44,307 nucleotides of DNA from Bacteroidota bacterium. Lineage in GTDB: Bacteria > Bacteroidota > Bacteroidia > Chitinophagales > Saprospiraceae. Below, piece after piece: positions 32,969 to 41,900 of this stretch; within the stretch, counting starts at the first letter, position 1, and each line of letters begins with the position of its first letter. The notes beneath the pieces were generated by a model. That model ran no database searches. It was not told the DNA's origin and saw only the letters and a list, made by a program, of their open reading frames with translations. The stretch covers positions 1 to 44,307 of the forward strand of contig JACRAN010000200.1 in the NCBI GenBank assembly GCA_016234735.1, written 5' to 3'. The position numbers and the translations under genes are program-made.

Positions 32969-33289
32969 TCAAGACCACAACCCCCGCCGCCAGAACCGCT
33001 GTGAGAAAAAGGTCGTCCATGTCTTCTTTTTTTTGGTGGGTGAAACAATGAGAGCCCTCGTCTCGGAAAAATTCCCGCAGCGGACAAGCACCGAATAACA
33101 TCCGCCCGGCAGGGCAGGCAGGTTCAACCCCATCGTGCCGCCGCTCCGCGGCAGGCTGTGGGTGGACTGGTAAAGAAGTGGTGCGCCATCCTTCGACCGG
33201 ATTTGCACCGAAACAGGTTGTTTAACTTCCCCGACACATGCCAGGAATACCCGCCCGTCTTCCATCGGCGGATTGGGGAAGAGTTGGCC
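32969..33289 (-). pseudogene. T9SS sorting-domain remnant
   Basis: Right after a stop codon, the minus strand reads SGQLFPNPPMEDGRV and continues through NLPALPGGCYSVLVRCG and ALIVS. This is a whole sorting-domain layout (PNP entry motif, LP-GGxY strand, basic end) without any cargo or signal peptide. The frame then runs on into unrelated lysine- and tryptophan-rich codons. It is a cut-off 3' end of a lost secreted protein, upstream of the regulator at 31070. Confidence 0.7.
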
Positions 33290-33407
33290 CGATTATGATT
33301 TCTGTGTTTTCGGGCATGGCTGCATGTCTTGAAGGCTTGAAAGTGAAAAGACCTCTGGGGACAAGAAGCCCCCGGAGGTTTTCTAAATTTCTTGAAACTG
33401 CCATTCG

Positions 33408-35183
33408 TCATTTGGCAATGACGAAGCGTCTGGTGATGTTTTCGCCATTGGAAATAGCGCTCACGAAATAGATGCCACTGCCGAAGCGGTTGTCATCTAA
33501 GCTGACTTGAGCAGCCACCTGACCCTCTTCCAACCTTTCTGTCCAAACCACCCTTCCGAGTTGGTCTTGAATGGTCAGCATGACGGCTGATTCCATGCCG
33601 TGCAGGTGGATGTTGACTTCGTTGCCGGCAGGGTTCGGGAACAGTTCGAGTTCGATGCCAGTAGCAACTGCCATGGCATCGCCAACGGGAGCTATCATGT
33701 TCTGACCGCAAGAGGCGTTGCCGCATGGGCCGATGTAGTCGCCGTGGTTGATATGCGCCTGAACGGCACTGTAGCTGATGCAGAGCGTGTTGTTTCCGTT
33801 GTGGCAGACAGAGACTTTACTGTTGTTGTTTCCGCACTTCCACGCTGCGATGATTTGGTTGAAAGCAGGCGGGTATTTACAATCGGGCAAACCGTCGTTG
33901 TTGTTGTCCACCGAGTCATCGCCGCCGGGGCAAACGTCGCAGGCATCGCCGACGCCGTCGCAGTCGCTGTCGGTTTGAGAAGGATTGGCGGTGTTGTCGC
34001 AGTTGTCGTTGCAATTGGCAATTCCGTCACCGTCGTTATCCGTATCCGCTACGCCGCAGCCACACTGTCCGGGAGCAATTTTGTTCGGGTCGTTCGGGCA
34101 GCCGTCGTTGCAGTCCGCCGTTCCGTCGCCGTCCGTGTCAACATCGGAAACACCACAACCACAGATGCCGGGAGCGGTTTTGTTCGGGTCAAGCGGGCAG
34201 CCGTCGTTGCAGTCGGCCGTGCCGTCGCCGTCCGTGTCAACATCGGAAACACCACAACCACAGATTCCGGGAGCGGTGTTGTTCGGGTCGTTCGGGCAGC
34301 CGTCACAAGCATCGCCCGTGCCGTCGCCATCCGTATCCGCCTGGTCGGCATTGGCATCGTAAGGGCAGTTGTCTTCTTCGTCGCAGATCCCGTCGCCATC
34401 ACCATCGGAACAACTACCAATGTCTGTTCCGCAGACATAGTTAGAGGTAGTTCCCGTCAATGCCAGATTTGTAATGGTGGCATCATTGCCGCTGCCCGTT
34501 GATGCCAAATTAGGCGTAACCGAAATGCTAGTGTTGTTCCCATTTGGAACTCCCTCATTAAAATCATAATAAACGAGCAGGCCACTTTCGCTTCCTGATA
34601 GGTGCGTGTTCATTGTAGCTTGGATGTCCGCTTGCGATCGTGCGATGTTCCAAATGCGCACTTCGTCAACAGTTTGATTTGAGTGTAGGACAAAAACCCG
34701 TTCTGATGACACGAGATGTCGGCGATTGATGGATACTACACTGCTTGAGCCGGTACCGTCTAAATTTCCGTCCACGTATATTTTGGCAGCAGTGGGCCCC
34801 GTACCGTTCACGACCATTGCTATATGATGCCATTGATTGTCGCTTACGTTAGTAGCTCCATTTACGCTTATCCCATCGGTCCCCCTCACTTTTCCTGTGC
34901 CATCCCAATTCAATTGCGTACGTGAACCAGAACCTCCAAAAGGGCCAAAATCGCTTGCCGTGATGATGCCCCTAAATCCGGAATTAATTACAGAAGTCTT
35001 GAGCCAACACTCCCAAGTGAAGGTAGTCCCCACATTTATCAAACTGTTTGTAACGAGCCTGTCGTTTGTACCATCGAAATGCATGGCGACGCCATCGCAT
35101 TGTGCGGAAACATTGCTGAATGTTTGAAGGACAAAGAGTGAGGCAATTAAGAAGTTGCGAAAAAAGAAAATGCTTTTTTTCAT
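33408..35183 (-). CDS. Secreted LamG + thrombospondin type 3 repeat protein with T9SS sorting domain
   Basis: The 591-residue product has a signal peptide (MKKSIFFFRNFLIASLFVLQTFSNVSA). A LamG-like domain follows (about 30-240; MHFDGTNDRLV, DEVRIWNIARSQADIQATM). Several calcium-binding thrombospondin type 3 repeats come next (about 258-415; DTDGDGTADCNDGCPLDPNK, GICGCGVSD). A Cys module follows (KVSVCHNGNNTLCISY, HINHGDYIGPC). The T9SS sorting domain ends it (FPNPAGNEVNIHL, GSGIYFVSAI, RRFVIAK). Calcium probably stiffens the stalk between the LamG head and the cell-surface anchor. The LamG part of the gene is more A+T-rich than the repeats. It follows the small membrane gene at 35278. Confidence 0.93.
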   Translation of the reverse strand: MKKSIFFFRNFLIASLFVLQTFSNVSAQCDGVAMHFDGTNDRLVTNSLINVGTTFTWECWLKTSVINSGFRGIITASDFGPFGGSGSRTQLNWDGTGKVRGTDGISVNGATNVSDNQWHHIAMVVNGTGPTAAKIYVDGNLDGTGSSSVVSINRRHLVSSERVFVLHSNQTVDEVRIWNIARSQADIQATMNTHLSGSESGLLVYYDFNEGVPNGNNTSISVTPNLASTGSGNDATITNLALTGTTSNYVCGTDIGSCSDGDGDGICDEEDNCPYDANADQADTDGDGTGDACDGCPNDPNNTAPGICGCGVSDVDTDGDGTADCNDGCPLDPNKTAPGICGCGVSDVDTDGDGTADCNDGCPNDPNKIAPGQCGCGVADTDNDGDGIANCNDNCDNTANPSQTDSDCDGVGDACDVCPGGDDSVDNNNDGLPDCKYPPAFNQIIAAWKCGNNNSKVSVCHNGNNTLCISYSAVQAHINHGDYIGPCGNASCGQNMIAPVGDAMAVATGIELELFPNPAGNEVNIHLHGMESAVMLTIQDQLGRVVWTERLEEGQVAAQVSLDDNRFGSGIYFVSAISNGENITRRFVIAK

Positions 35184-35277
35184 GACAAGTAAATTTTAAT
35201 GATGATGAATGTTAGTGAAATTGAAAAGTGAATGGATGTAACCGGTATTTGGGAATCTCATTCGAGTTGGCGAAACA

Positions 35278-35445
35278 CTATCCGCGAATCTGCTCCAGCC
35301 GCTTGTCCAGTTCCTGATTCCGGTGCTCAAAATAGCGGTGCAGCCCGTAGCCCAACACAGCGACCACCAGCGCCCAGGCGAGCCAGTAGCGCAGCGCCGA
35401 CCAGTATGTTTTTTTCGTTCTTTCATTGTCATGCGATGTGACCAT
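35278..35445 (-). CDS. Small single-pass membrane protein
   Basis: The ATG at 35445 opens a 55-residue frame ending at 35278. It has a polar start (MVTSHDNERTKK), a membrane helix (YWLAWALVVAVLGYGLH) and the tail RYFEHRNQELDKRLEQIRG. The tail and helix position match the protein at 30672, which is strong evidence that this short frame is coding. A longer frame over the same DNA in another register is a shadow. It is 145 bp downstream of the regulator at 35591. Confidence 0.78.
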   Translation of the reverse strand: MVTSHDNERTKKTYWSALRYWLAWALVVAVLGYGLHRYFEHRNQELDKRLEQIRG

Positions 35446-35527
35446 GTTCGCAGATTAACTGCCGCAAAGGAGGCGGGAAGCGGTGGGAAAGGCAAGGAAA
35501 AGCAGTGGACAAAAAGTGGACAAAGTA

Positions 35528-35597
35528 AGTTATGAGTGATAAGTTATGAGTTATTTAGCGACACACGGTTCGTAACTCATAACTCAAACCTCATAAC
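35528..35597. repeat. Heptameric quasi-palindrome overlapping a stop codon
   Basis: The left arm repeats GTTATGA and GTGATAA; the right arm has GTAACTC, ATAACTC and ATAACCC. Both keep a 7-nt period. The right end provides the stop codon (35591-35593) of the regulator. The word is the same as in the receiver domain at 23931. Confidence 0.85.
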
Positions 35598-37357
35598 CCC
35601 GAAGCGGTTTTCTTCCGAAGCCGCTGTCCCGTTTTATAGACGGTGTTGAGGGAAACCCCCAGCATGTTCGCCATTTCGTGGGCGCCGAGACCGAGTTTTT
35701 CCAGCACGAGGAGGCGCAGTTCGGCGGGCGTAATATCAGGATAGGCAGTTTTTTGTTCGGCGATGAAATCGGGGTGTACCTTCTCGAACACGGCCCGGAA
35801 CTGTGACCAGTCCTCCTCGGTGAGGATGACGGAGTGGGTGAGCTGCTCCAGGTATTGGCTGCGCTCGCCGGAGCGGGAGAGTTTTTCGATTTCGAGGCGC
35901 AGGTTTTCCACCAGTTCAGATTTTTCCCGGAAATTTTTGGTGAAGGTTTCGAGGTCGTTTTTGGCAGACTCCAGTTCCGCTTCCCGCTGGCGGCGCAGGT
36001 GTTGCTGGCGGTGAAACCAGCCGAATGCCAGCGCCAGCACGAGCGCCAGGATGAGCAGGGCGGCGTTGCGCAGCCATTTTTGCAGTTCCTTTTCGTTTTC
36101 CACGAGGCGCAGTTGCTCGGTGTATTTCTCGGCATCGAGGCGCTGCTGTATCTGCTCGAACTTGCGGGCGTCGTTGCGGCGGTCGAGGCTGTCCTGCAAG
36201 GTTTGGGCGAGGCGGGTGTAGCGCAGGGCGGCGGCGGCATCGCCCCGCAGTTCGTAGTACCGGGCGCAGTTGTTGTAAAATTTGAGGGGCTCAAAATAGT
36301 ATTGGTCAATTTTGGCGTCTGTGTCCAACTTTTTCTGAAGCTCCTCTGCCCGGCGGATGAGGACGGCAGCTTCGTCCAACTTGCCCGTTTTCAACTTGAT
36401 GGCGAGCAGCACCTGCGAGGCGTCGTACTCGCCCCGCAGGGAAGCGAAGGGGCGACCGGGGTAGCCCGCCTTGCTCGACTCATAGCCCTCGTCGGCATAC
36501 TGCTCGCCCTCCTCCAGCTTGCCCTGCTCGGCGAGCATGCTGGCGATGTCGAGCGAAGCGAAACCCTCCCAGAACCGCCGCCGCCATTCGGTTTCCGGGT
36601 GGGTAGTGACGAGTTCCCGGCTGAATTGCAGGATTTTTTGGGCATATCCGATGGCTTTTGGATAATCTTTTTTCCGTTGATAATACGTCTCCAAGTAGTT
36701 GAGGACGAGGATGGTGTGGTACTGCCCTTTTTCCGTGAACTGAATGAAACGCTCCGCCACGCCGAGGTACTCGAACATTTTCTCCAAATCCTCCAGCCCA
36801 TACATGAACTGGCTCAGGTCAAACAGGATGCCTTCCCCCTCGTAGTCCCTGAATTGCTCGAAGCCCAGATCCTCCATGCGCCCGAAGGTGTTCAGCACCT
36901 CGGTGTACTTCTGCTCGATGGGAATTTCATTCAGGTCGTATTTTTCAAAAACGATGTAGTGACGGGCTACGACCGTTTCCACCTCCCATTCATGTGCGGT
37001 CGCCAATACTTCCATTTCCGACAGCAATTGCAGGATGTCCGCTTGCTTCAATTTCAGCTTGCTTCGTTGGTGGTATTGGTGGAGCTTCAGCGCAAATGCG
37101 GTGCGGGAGTCGTTTTTTGCCGCTGCGATGGGGAGGAATTGGCGGAGGGCAAGCGAGACGGTGGCGGAGTCCGATTTCCAGAAAGGAAAATCCCGAGCGA
37201 AGGCGAAGCGCTGCGCCGGGGACATGGAGCGGAACGCCTGCTCGCCCAAAACGGGCGGCTGGGAAGGGTTCGACCCGCCTTCCTGAGCATTCAAAGGAAG
37301 CAACAGCACGGCGTTGAAAGCACCGCAAAGAAGGGACAGAAAGCAATTTTTAGTCAC
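35591..37357 (-). CDS. TPR - transmembrane - coiled-coil - HTH regulator
   Basis: Start GTG 37357 (MTKNCFLSLLCGAFNAVLLLPLNAQ) was chosen to match the paralogues; an in-frame GTG at 37378 is possible but overlaps the -7 box. The 588-residue protein has a TPR-like periplasmic region (about 40-420), a membrane helix (about 430-450, ALLILALVLALAFGWF) and a coiled coil. The block VILTEEDWSQFRAVFEKVH and HTH LGAHEMANMLGVSLNTVYK (about 550-572) follow. It is nearly collinear with 31070. It is likely a membrane-bound regulator, with the small membrane gene (35278) and the T9SS gene (33408) downstream. Confidence 0.88.
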   Translation of the reverse strand: MTKNCFLSLLCGAFNAVLLLPLNAQEGGSNPSQPPVLGEQAFRSMSPAQRFAFARDFPFWKSDSATVSLALRQFLPIAAAKNDSRTAFALKLHQYHQRSKLKLKQADILQLLSEMEVLATAHEWEVETVVARHYIVFEKYDLNEIPIEQKYTEVLNTFGRMEDLGFEQFRDYEGEGILFDLSQFMYGLEDLEKMFEYLGVAERFIQFTEKGQYHTILVLNYLETYYQRKKDYPKAIGYAQKILQFSRELVTTHPETEWRRRFWEGFASLDIASMLAEQGKLEEGEQYADEGYESSKAGYPGRPFASLRGEYDASQVLLAIKLKTGKLDEAAVLIRRAEELQKKLDTDAKIDQYYFEPLKFYNNCARYYELRGDAAAALRYTRLAQTLQDSLDRRNDARKFEQIQQRLDAEKYTEQLRLVENEKELQKWLRNAALLILALVLALAFGWFHRQQHLRRQREAELESAKNDLETFTKNFREKSELVENLRLEIEKLSRSGERSQYLEQLTHSVILTEEDWSQFRAVFEKVHPDFIAEQKTAYPDITPAELRLLVLEKLGLGAHEMANMLGVSLNTVYKTGQRLRKKTASGL

Positions 37358-37377
37358 AGGTGATAGGTCACTTTCCA

Positions 37378-37385
37378 CAAAGATA
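37378..37385 (-). promoter_or_regulatory. -7 promoter box of the regulator at 35591
   Basis: TATCTTTG on the minus strand ends 20 nt before GTG 37357, in the conserved context shared with 26326 and 32853. Confidence 0.7.
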
Positions 37386-37459
37386 GCATGGGGTTTTAAC
37401 TATCCGGCCCCAAAATTCAGGTGTTCGGAAAGCGGCCCTCCTCGTGAAATTTTCAGGTT

Positions 37460-38428
37460 TCACTCAAACGAAAAATACAGTTCCAGCCGTTGCCAGTCTT
37501 CGTCTTTGAAGCCCGCTTTCACTTTTTTCACGCTGGCGAAGTCTGTGAAATTCCCGTGCTGCACTCGATAGTTGAAAATCACCGTCGCCTGAAAACTGCT
37601 GAGGTATGGGTGCTTTTTTAGCTCGTCCAGCGTGGCGGAGTTGATTTTGATGGGACGGAAAACAGGTGAACCGGCCTGCAATTGCGGCAGCATTTCCTGG
37701 AACACGCTGTCGGGCAGGCCGAACGTTTCGCTCACTTGCTGCGGCGAGGTGAAGCCGCCGAGCTTCTCCCGGAAGTTGACGATGCGGCGCGCCCAGCCGG
37801 GGCCGATGCCCCTGATTTGTTGCCAGTCCTCCGCCGTCGCCCGGTTGATGTCCACCAGCACGGCGCTGTTTTTCTTCGCAAACTGTGGGGTGGAAGACGG
37901 CTGATTTTCGTTGCCAAAAGCTGTTACATTGGCCTGATTATCAGTGCTTTTTGAAAAATTGTTGGCCTCACGGCCCCGCTCCGGGAACTGCGCCCAGGCT
38001 TGCAGGCGCTGGTAGTCCTCCTCCCTCAGCCCGTAGATTTTCTGCAAATCTTCCTTCTTGTAAAACCGCCCGCCTTTGTCCCGGTAGTTCAGCACCGTCT
38101 GGGCAGTGCGGGCCGAGAGGCCGAGGCGCACGAGGTCGTCCTTCGAGGCGGTATTCGGGTCGAAGGCAAAAGTTTCGGCCTCCGCCTCAGTTGCCGTGCC
38201 CCGACGGGAAGCAACGAAGCCACCTGCTTTTTCGGCAACCGGCACAGGCAAAATCGCAGATGCGGTTTGCTGCACCGGCACGAAACCAGCCTTTCCGTCA
38301 GCCTTGAAAAACAGGAGAAATGAAAGTGGCGCAAAAAACACCGACACGCAGAGCAAACCCAGGATAATGGCGGCATTCCGCTCCAGTCGGGTGTAGTAAA
38401 AATACTCGTGCAGGGAGTAGGTTCTCAT
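37460..38428 (-). CDS. ComEA-like helix-hairpin-helix membrane protein
   Basis: The ATG at 38428 gives 322 residues; the longer frame would pass through the promoter. After a short cytoplasmic start (MRTYSLHEYFYYTRLERN) there is one membrane helix (about 20-40). Three ComEA/HhH units follow. They are FDPNTASKDDLVRLGLSARTA (about 92), DINRATAEDWQQIRGIGPGW (about 194, with the classic GIGPG hairpin) and IKINSATLDELKKHPYLSSF (about 270). HhH units bind DNA backbones. ComEA captures DNA during natural uptake, but many Bacteroidota proteins of this layout have no proven role. It stands alone, with its own promoter, back to back with the sensor at 38926. Confidence 0.9.
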   Translation of the reverse strand: MRTYSLHEYFYYTRLERNAAIILGLLCVSVFFAPLSFLLFFKADGKAGFVPVQQTASAILPVPVAEKAGGFVASRRGTATEAEAETFAFDPNTASKDDLVRLGLSARTAQTVLNYRDKGGRFYKKEDLQKIYGLREEDYQRLQAWAQFPERGREANNFSKSTDNQANVTAFGNENQPSSTPQFAKKNSAVLVDINRATAEDWQQIRGIGPGWARRIVNFREKLGGFTSPQQVSETFGLPDSVFQEMLPQLQAGSPVFRPIKINSATLDELKKHPYLSSFQATVIFNYRVQHGNFTDFASVKKVKAGFKDEDWQRLELYFSFE

Positions 38429-38489
38429 AGGTGTCCTCGTTTGGTTTGGAGTTTTTGGAGGGGTAAACACGACGCCAAAAACTTGTTGA

Positions 38490-38521
38490 CAAATATAATC
38501 CAGCCAGAAAACCGTGTCAAA
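38490..38521 (-). promoter_or_regulatory. Promoter of the ComEA-like gene
   Basis: On the minus strand TTTG (38521-38518), then 20 nt, then TATATTTG (38497-38490). Both elements and the spacing match the Bacteroidota consensus. It lies about 60 nt before the ATG at 38428 and supports that start. Confidence 0.8.
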
Positions 38522-38877
38522 TATTGTTTTCGGGTATAAAAAAAGCTTGCCGTATTTTGCCCTCGGAAAAGCCGATACCGGCAACAACATGGCATCAACT
38601 ATACCTCTAAGTTTTATCATTGAAAAGCGGTTCAACGAACCCAAATTCGGTGACTATACCCGCCAGGACGGAAGAAGAGCGGGCAATAACATCTTACAAA
38701 CGGTCCCTCAAAACTGACCCTCTCCATGCAACCCTGCCAACTGGCAACGCCTGTAGATAGCCGTTAGAGGAGGGGAGGTTGAATACTGCGCATTTCAGGA
38801 TGGAAATGATTTTGGAGCTGGCAAAATGAATCCAAACCTTCCAAACACTCGTCCGAAGCCCTCGAATACTCATTGAA
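38522..38877. other. Intergenic region without a clear gene
   Basis: Between the ComEA promoter and the sensor kinase lies a 67-codon plus-strand frame (38514-38717, contains PLSFIIEKRFNEPKFGDY). It has no recognisable family, signal or start context and it overlaps the ComEA promoter. I could not support it as a gene. No repeats or terminators stand out. Confidence 0.4.
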
Positions 38878-38909
38878 TTGGAGCAATCCGCCCAGGCTTC
38901 TTACTTTTA
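38878..38909 (+). promoter_or_regulatory. Candidate promoter of the propeller sensor kinase
   Basis: TTGG (38878-38881), 20 nt, then TACTTTTA (38902-38909) is one base off TAnnTTTG. It would start transcription about 10 nt before GTG 38926. Confidence 0.4.
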
Positions 38910-38925
38910 TCTCTTAAAAAAACAC

Positions 38926-41900
38926 GTGCAAAAGCTGGCGGCATATCTCCTGGCATCCTTCCTGGCGGCTTCGACGGCGGAGGCGCAGCCCTTCAATTTT
39001 GTTCGCTACACGGTGGACGACGGGCTGCCATCCAACACCGTCTATTCGCTCGTGCAGGACAACCTCGGCTACCTCTGGATGGGCACGGCGGACGGGCTGT
39101 GCCGCTTCGATGGAACCTCGTTCACTTATTTCAGGGAGATGCCCGGCGAGGTGAATACCGTCAAAGGCGAAAAATTCCTGACGCTGCGCAAAGACCGCTC
39201 CGGCAATATCTGGGCGGGCACGGAAAACAGCGGGCTGAATTTCATCAGCTCCAAAACCGGGGAAATCACAAACTACCAGTACGCTCCCGGCGACACGGCC
39301 TCGCTCAATTCCAATCAAGTCACCTGCATTTTCGAGGACCATCGGGGCAGGCTCTGGGCAGGTGCCCAGGGGCTGAACCTGCTCGACCGGCAGAGCGGGC
39401 GCTTCCGCCGGGTGCTGCTTTTCAAGGACGAGGCAGCGCTGAAAAAGTACAACGGCTGGCAACTCGAATTCCTCGATTGGGCGCAAGACCCCGCCGACAG
39501 CGCCGTCGTGTGGCTGACCGCCGCTTACGGCATCTGCCGCTTCAACGTGGAGACTTTTGAAGCCCGGTACTTCTTTCCTTCCGATAAACCAATTGCCTTC
39601 AGAGCGTCCTTCCTCGACGACGACGGCTTCTTGTGGCTGACCGACTGGGGCACCGGCTTGCACCGCTTCGACCTCAGCGAGGGGACTTTCGAGCTTTTTA
39701 AATGCGGCGCAGGCGGCAGTGACGTTTACGGCTGCCAGAACGCCGCAGGCATCATGCCTTTTGACAAAAACCGCCTGCTGGTGGCGTCCGAGAACGCAGG
39801 CTTGATGTTTTTTGAAAAAAAATCCGGCCAATTTACCCACCTCTCCGGCTTGCCTTTGCAAAACGAGCTGCCGACCGCTCCCCGGCAATTCTTCAAAGAC
39901 CGGGACGGAAATTTGTGGATAACCACCATTGACAACGGCTTGTACTGCCTGCAGCCGCAGCGCCAGGTTTTTAAAAAAACACCCCTCGAAGGCAACATTC
40001 TGCAAGCCATCCGGCATCCCCTCGAAGACCGGGTGTACGCTTGCTCGGAGGAGGGGGTTTTGTATGTTTTGGATGAAAAAAAACTGCGGGTAGAAGCCTT
40101 CTCCGACCCTGCTCCTTCCGTGCCGAACACGCCTGGCTTGGCTGATTTGGCGGTCGGCAAAGACGGGCAACTTTGGATTTTGGGCTATCACGACCTGTAC
40201 AACTGGCAGAAAGGCGACCTCTCCCTGAAACCCCTCGCCTGGCAAAGCTGGAAAAAGGCACTTGGAGCTTATGGCTACTTTTGGGACTTCGCTTTCGACC
40301 GGCAAAACCACCTTTGGATGAGCACCCAGAGCGGCGGCCTGGGGCGGCTCGGCCCGGAGCGGCAAACGGTTCAGATTTACCGCTTTGAAAAGGATAACCC
40401 CCACTCCCTCGCCCATGACTATTCCATCAGCCGGATTTTTGTGGACAATAAAGACAACGTGTGGGGCGCTACCGCCAATGCTTTTTTTTATTACGACAAG
40501 AAAAACGGCCTTTTTTTCAACTCGCCCGAACCACCCGCCGTGTCCGGCGGGGGAAGGGTGTTCACCGGCAGCAGGGGCTTCGCCCAGGACAAGGCAGGCA
40601 ACATTTGGATGACCGCCGGGCTGAACCGCATTGGCTTCGTCCGCCCCGGCGACCCGGTTGACGCGCCCGTCCACATCGTAAAAACCAGTGTGCCGCTGCC
40701 TTCTGCCAGGGTTTGGGGAATGCTGGCCGGCCCCGACGGCAACATTTGGATAGGTTCCGATGCCGGGTTGACGAGAATCAACCCGAAGACTTACGCCGCC
40801 GAACACTACGGCGAAGCCTACGGGCTGTCTGCCGTCAACAACCTGAGCCTCGCTGCCAACGGCGAAATCTTCGCAGCAGTTTCGGGCGGCTTCTTCCGCT
40901 TCCATCCCGACAGCGTGGCGCTCCCCGCCAAAGCGCCCGTGCCTGTGCTCACCGGCTTCAAGGTGTTCGACAAGCCTTACGGCGACGGCATTGCGCCCTC
41001 CTTTTTGGAAAACGTGCGGCTGAGCTACCGGCAAAACTTCTTCTCCTTCGAGTTCAGCGCGCTCGATTTCACGAGCAAGGGGCGGAAAGAGTTTTCCTAC
41101 AAGCTGGAAGGCTTGGAAAAGGACTGGGTGATGGCGGGCGAGCGGCGCTACGTCGCTTACGCCAATCTGCGCGGCGGGGATTATGCCTTTAAAGTAAAGG
41201 TGAGAAACGAGGCGGGGCATTGGAGCGAACCGTTGTCGCTGCCCATTCGCATCATTCCGCCCGTTTGGGAGCGCTGGTGGTTTTGGGCGCTCGTGCTGCT
41301 CTCGCTGGCATCCGCTGTTTATGGCATTTACCGGTACCGGGTCAGCCAGATACGGCGGGAGGAGGCGATGAAAACCGTCTTCCACAAGCAATTGGCAGAG
41401 ATGGAAATGAAAGCGCTGCGGGCACAGATGAACCCGCATTTCCTTTTCAACTCGCTCAACGCCATCAAGTTTTATGTTTTAAAAAGGAGCAAGGAAAAGG
41501 CGGCGGATTACCTCACCGATTTCGCACGGCTCATCCGCTTGGTGCTGCACAACTCCTCACAGCAACTCATCACGCTGGAGCAGGAGCTGGAGGCGCTGGA
41601 ACTTTACATCCGCATCGAGCGCCTGCGCTTCGACGAGCAGTTCGATTTTGAAATAAAAACGGAGCCGGAAGTGGATGCCGAAAATTTTCTCATCCCTCCG
41701 CTGCTTTTGCAGCCTTACGTGGAAAATGCGATATGGCACGGCTTGATGCACAAGAAGGACGGCAAAGGCAGGCTGCTCGTCGGGATTGAGCAGGAAAACG
41801 GCGCCCTTCGCTGTGTCATCGAGGACAACGGCATCGGCAGGGAAAAGGCGAGGGAGGTGAAAAGCAAGTCCGCCCAGCGCAGCAAAAGCATGGGCATGAG

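Noticed and set aside
38514-38717. 67-codon plus-strand frame
   Set aside because: It overlaps the ComEA promoter, has no recognised family and no convincing start; left as unexplained intergenic DNA.
38914-41439. 841-codon minus-strand frame opposite the sensor kinase
   Set aside because: The plus strand encodes complete propeller, Y_Y_Y and kinase motifs; the antisense frame has no domain and arises from GC-rich codon bias.
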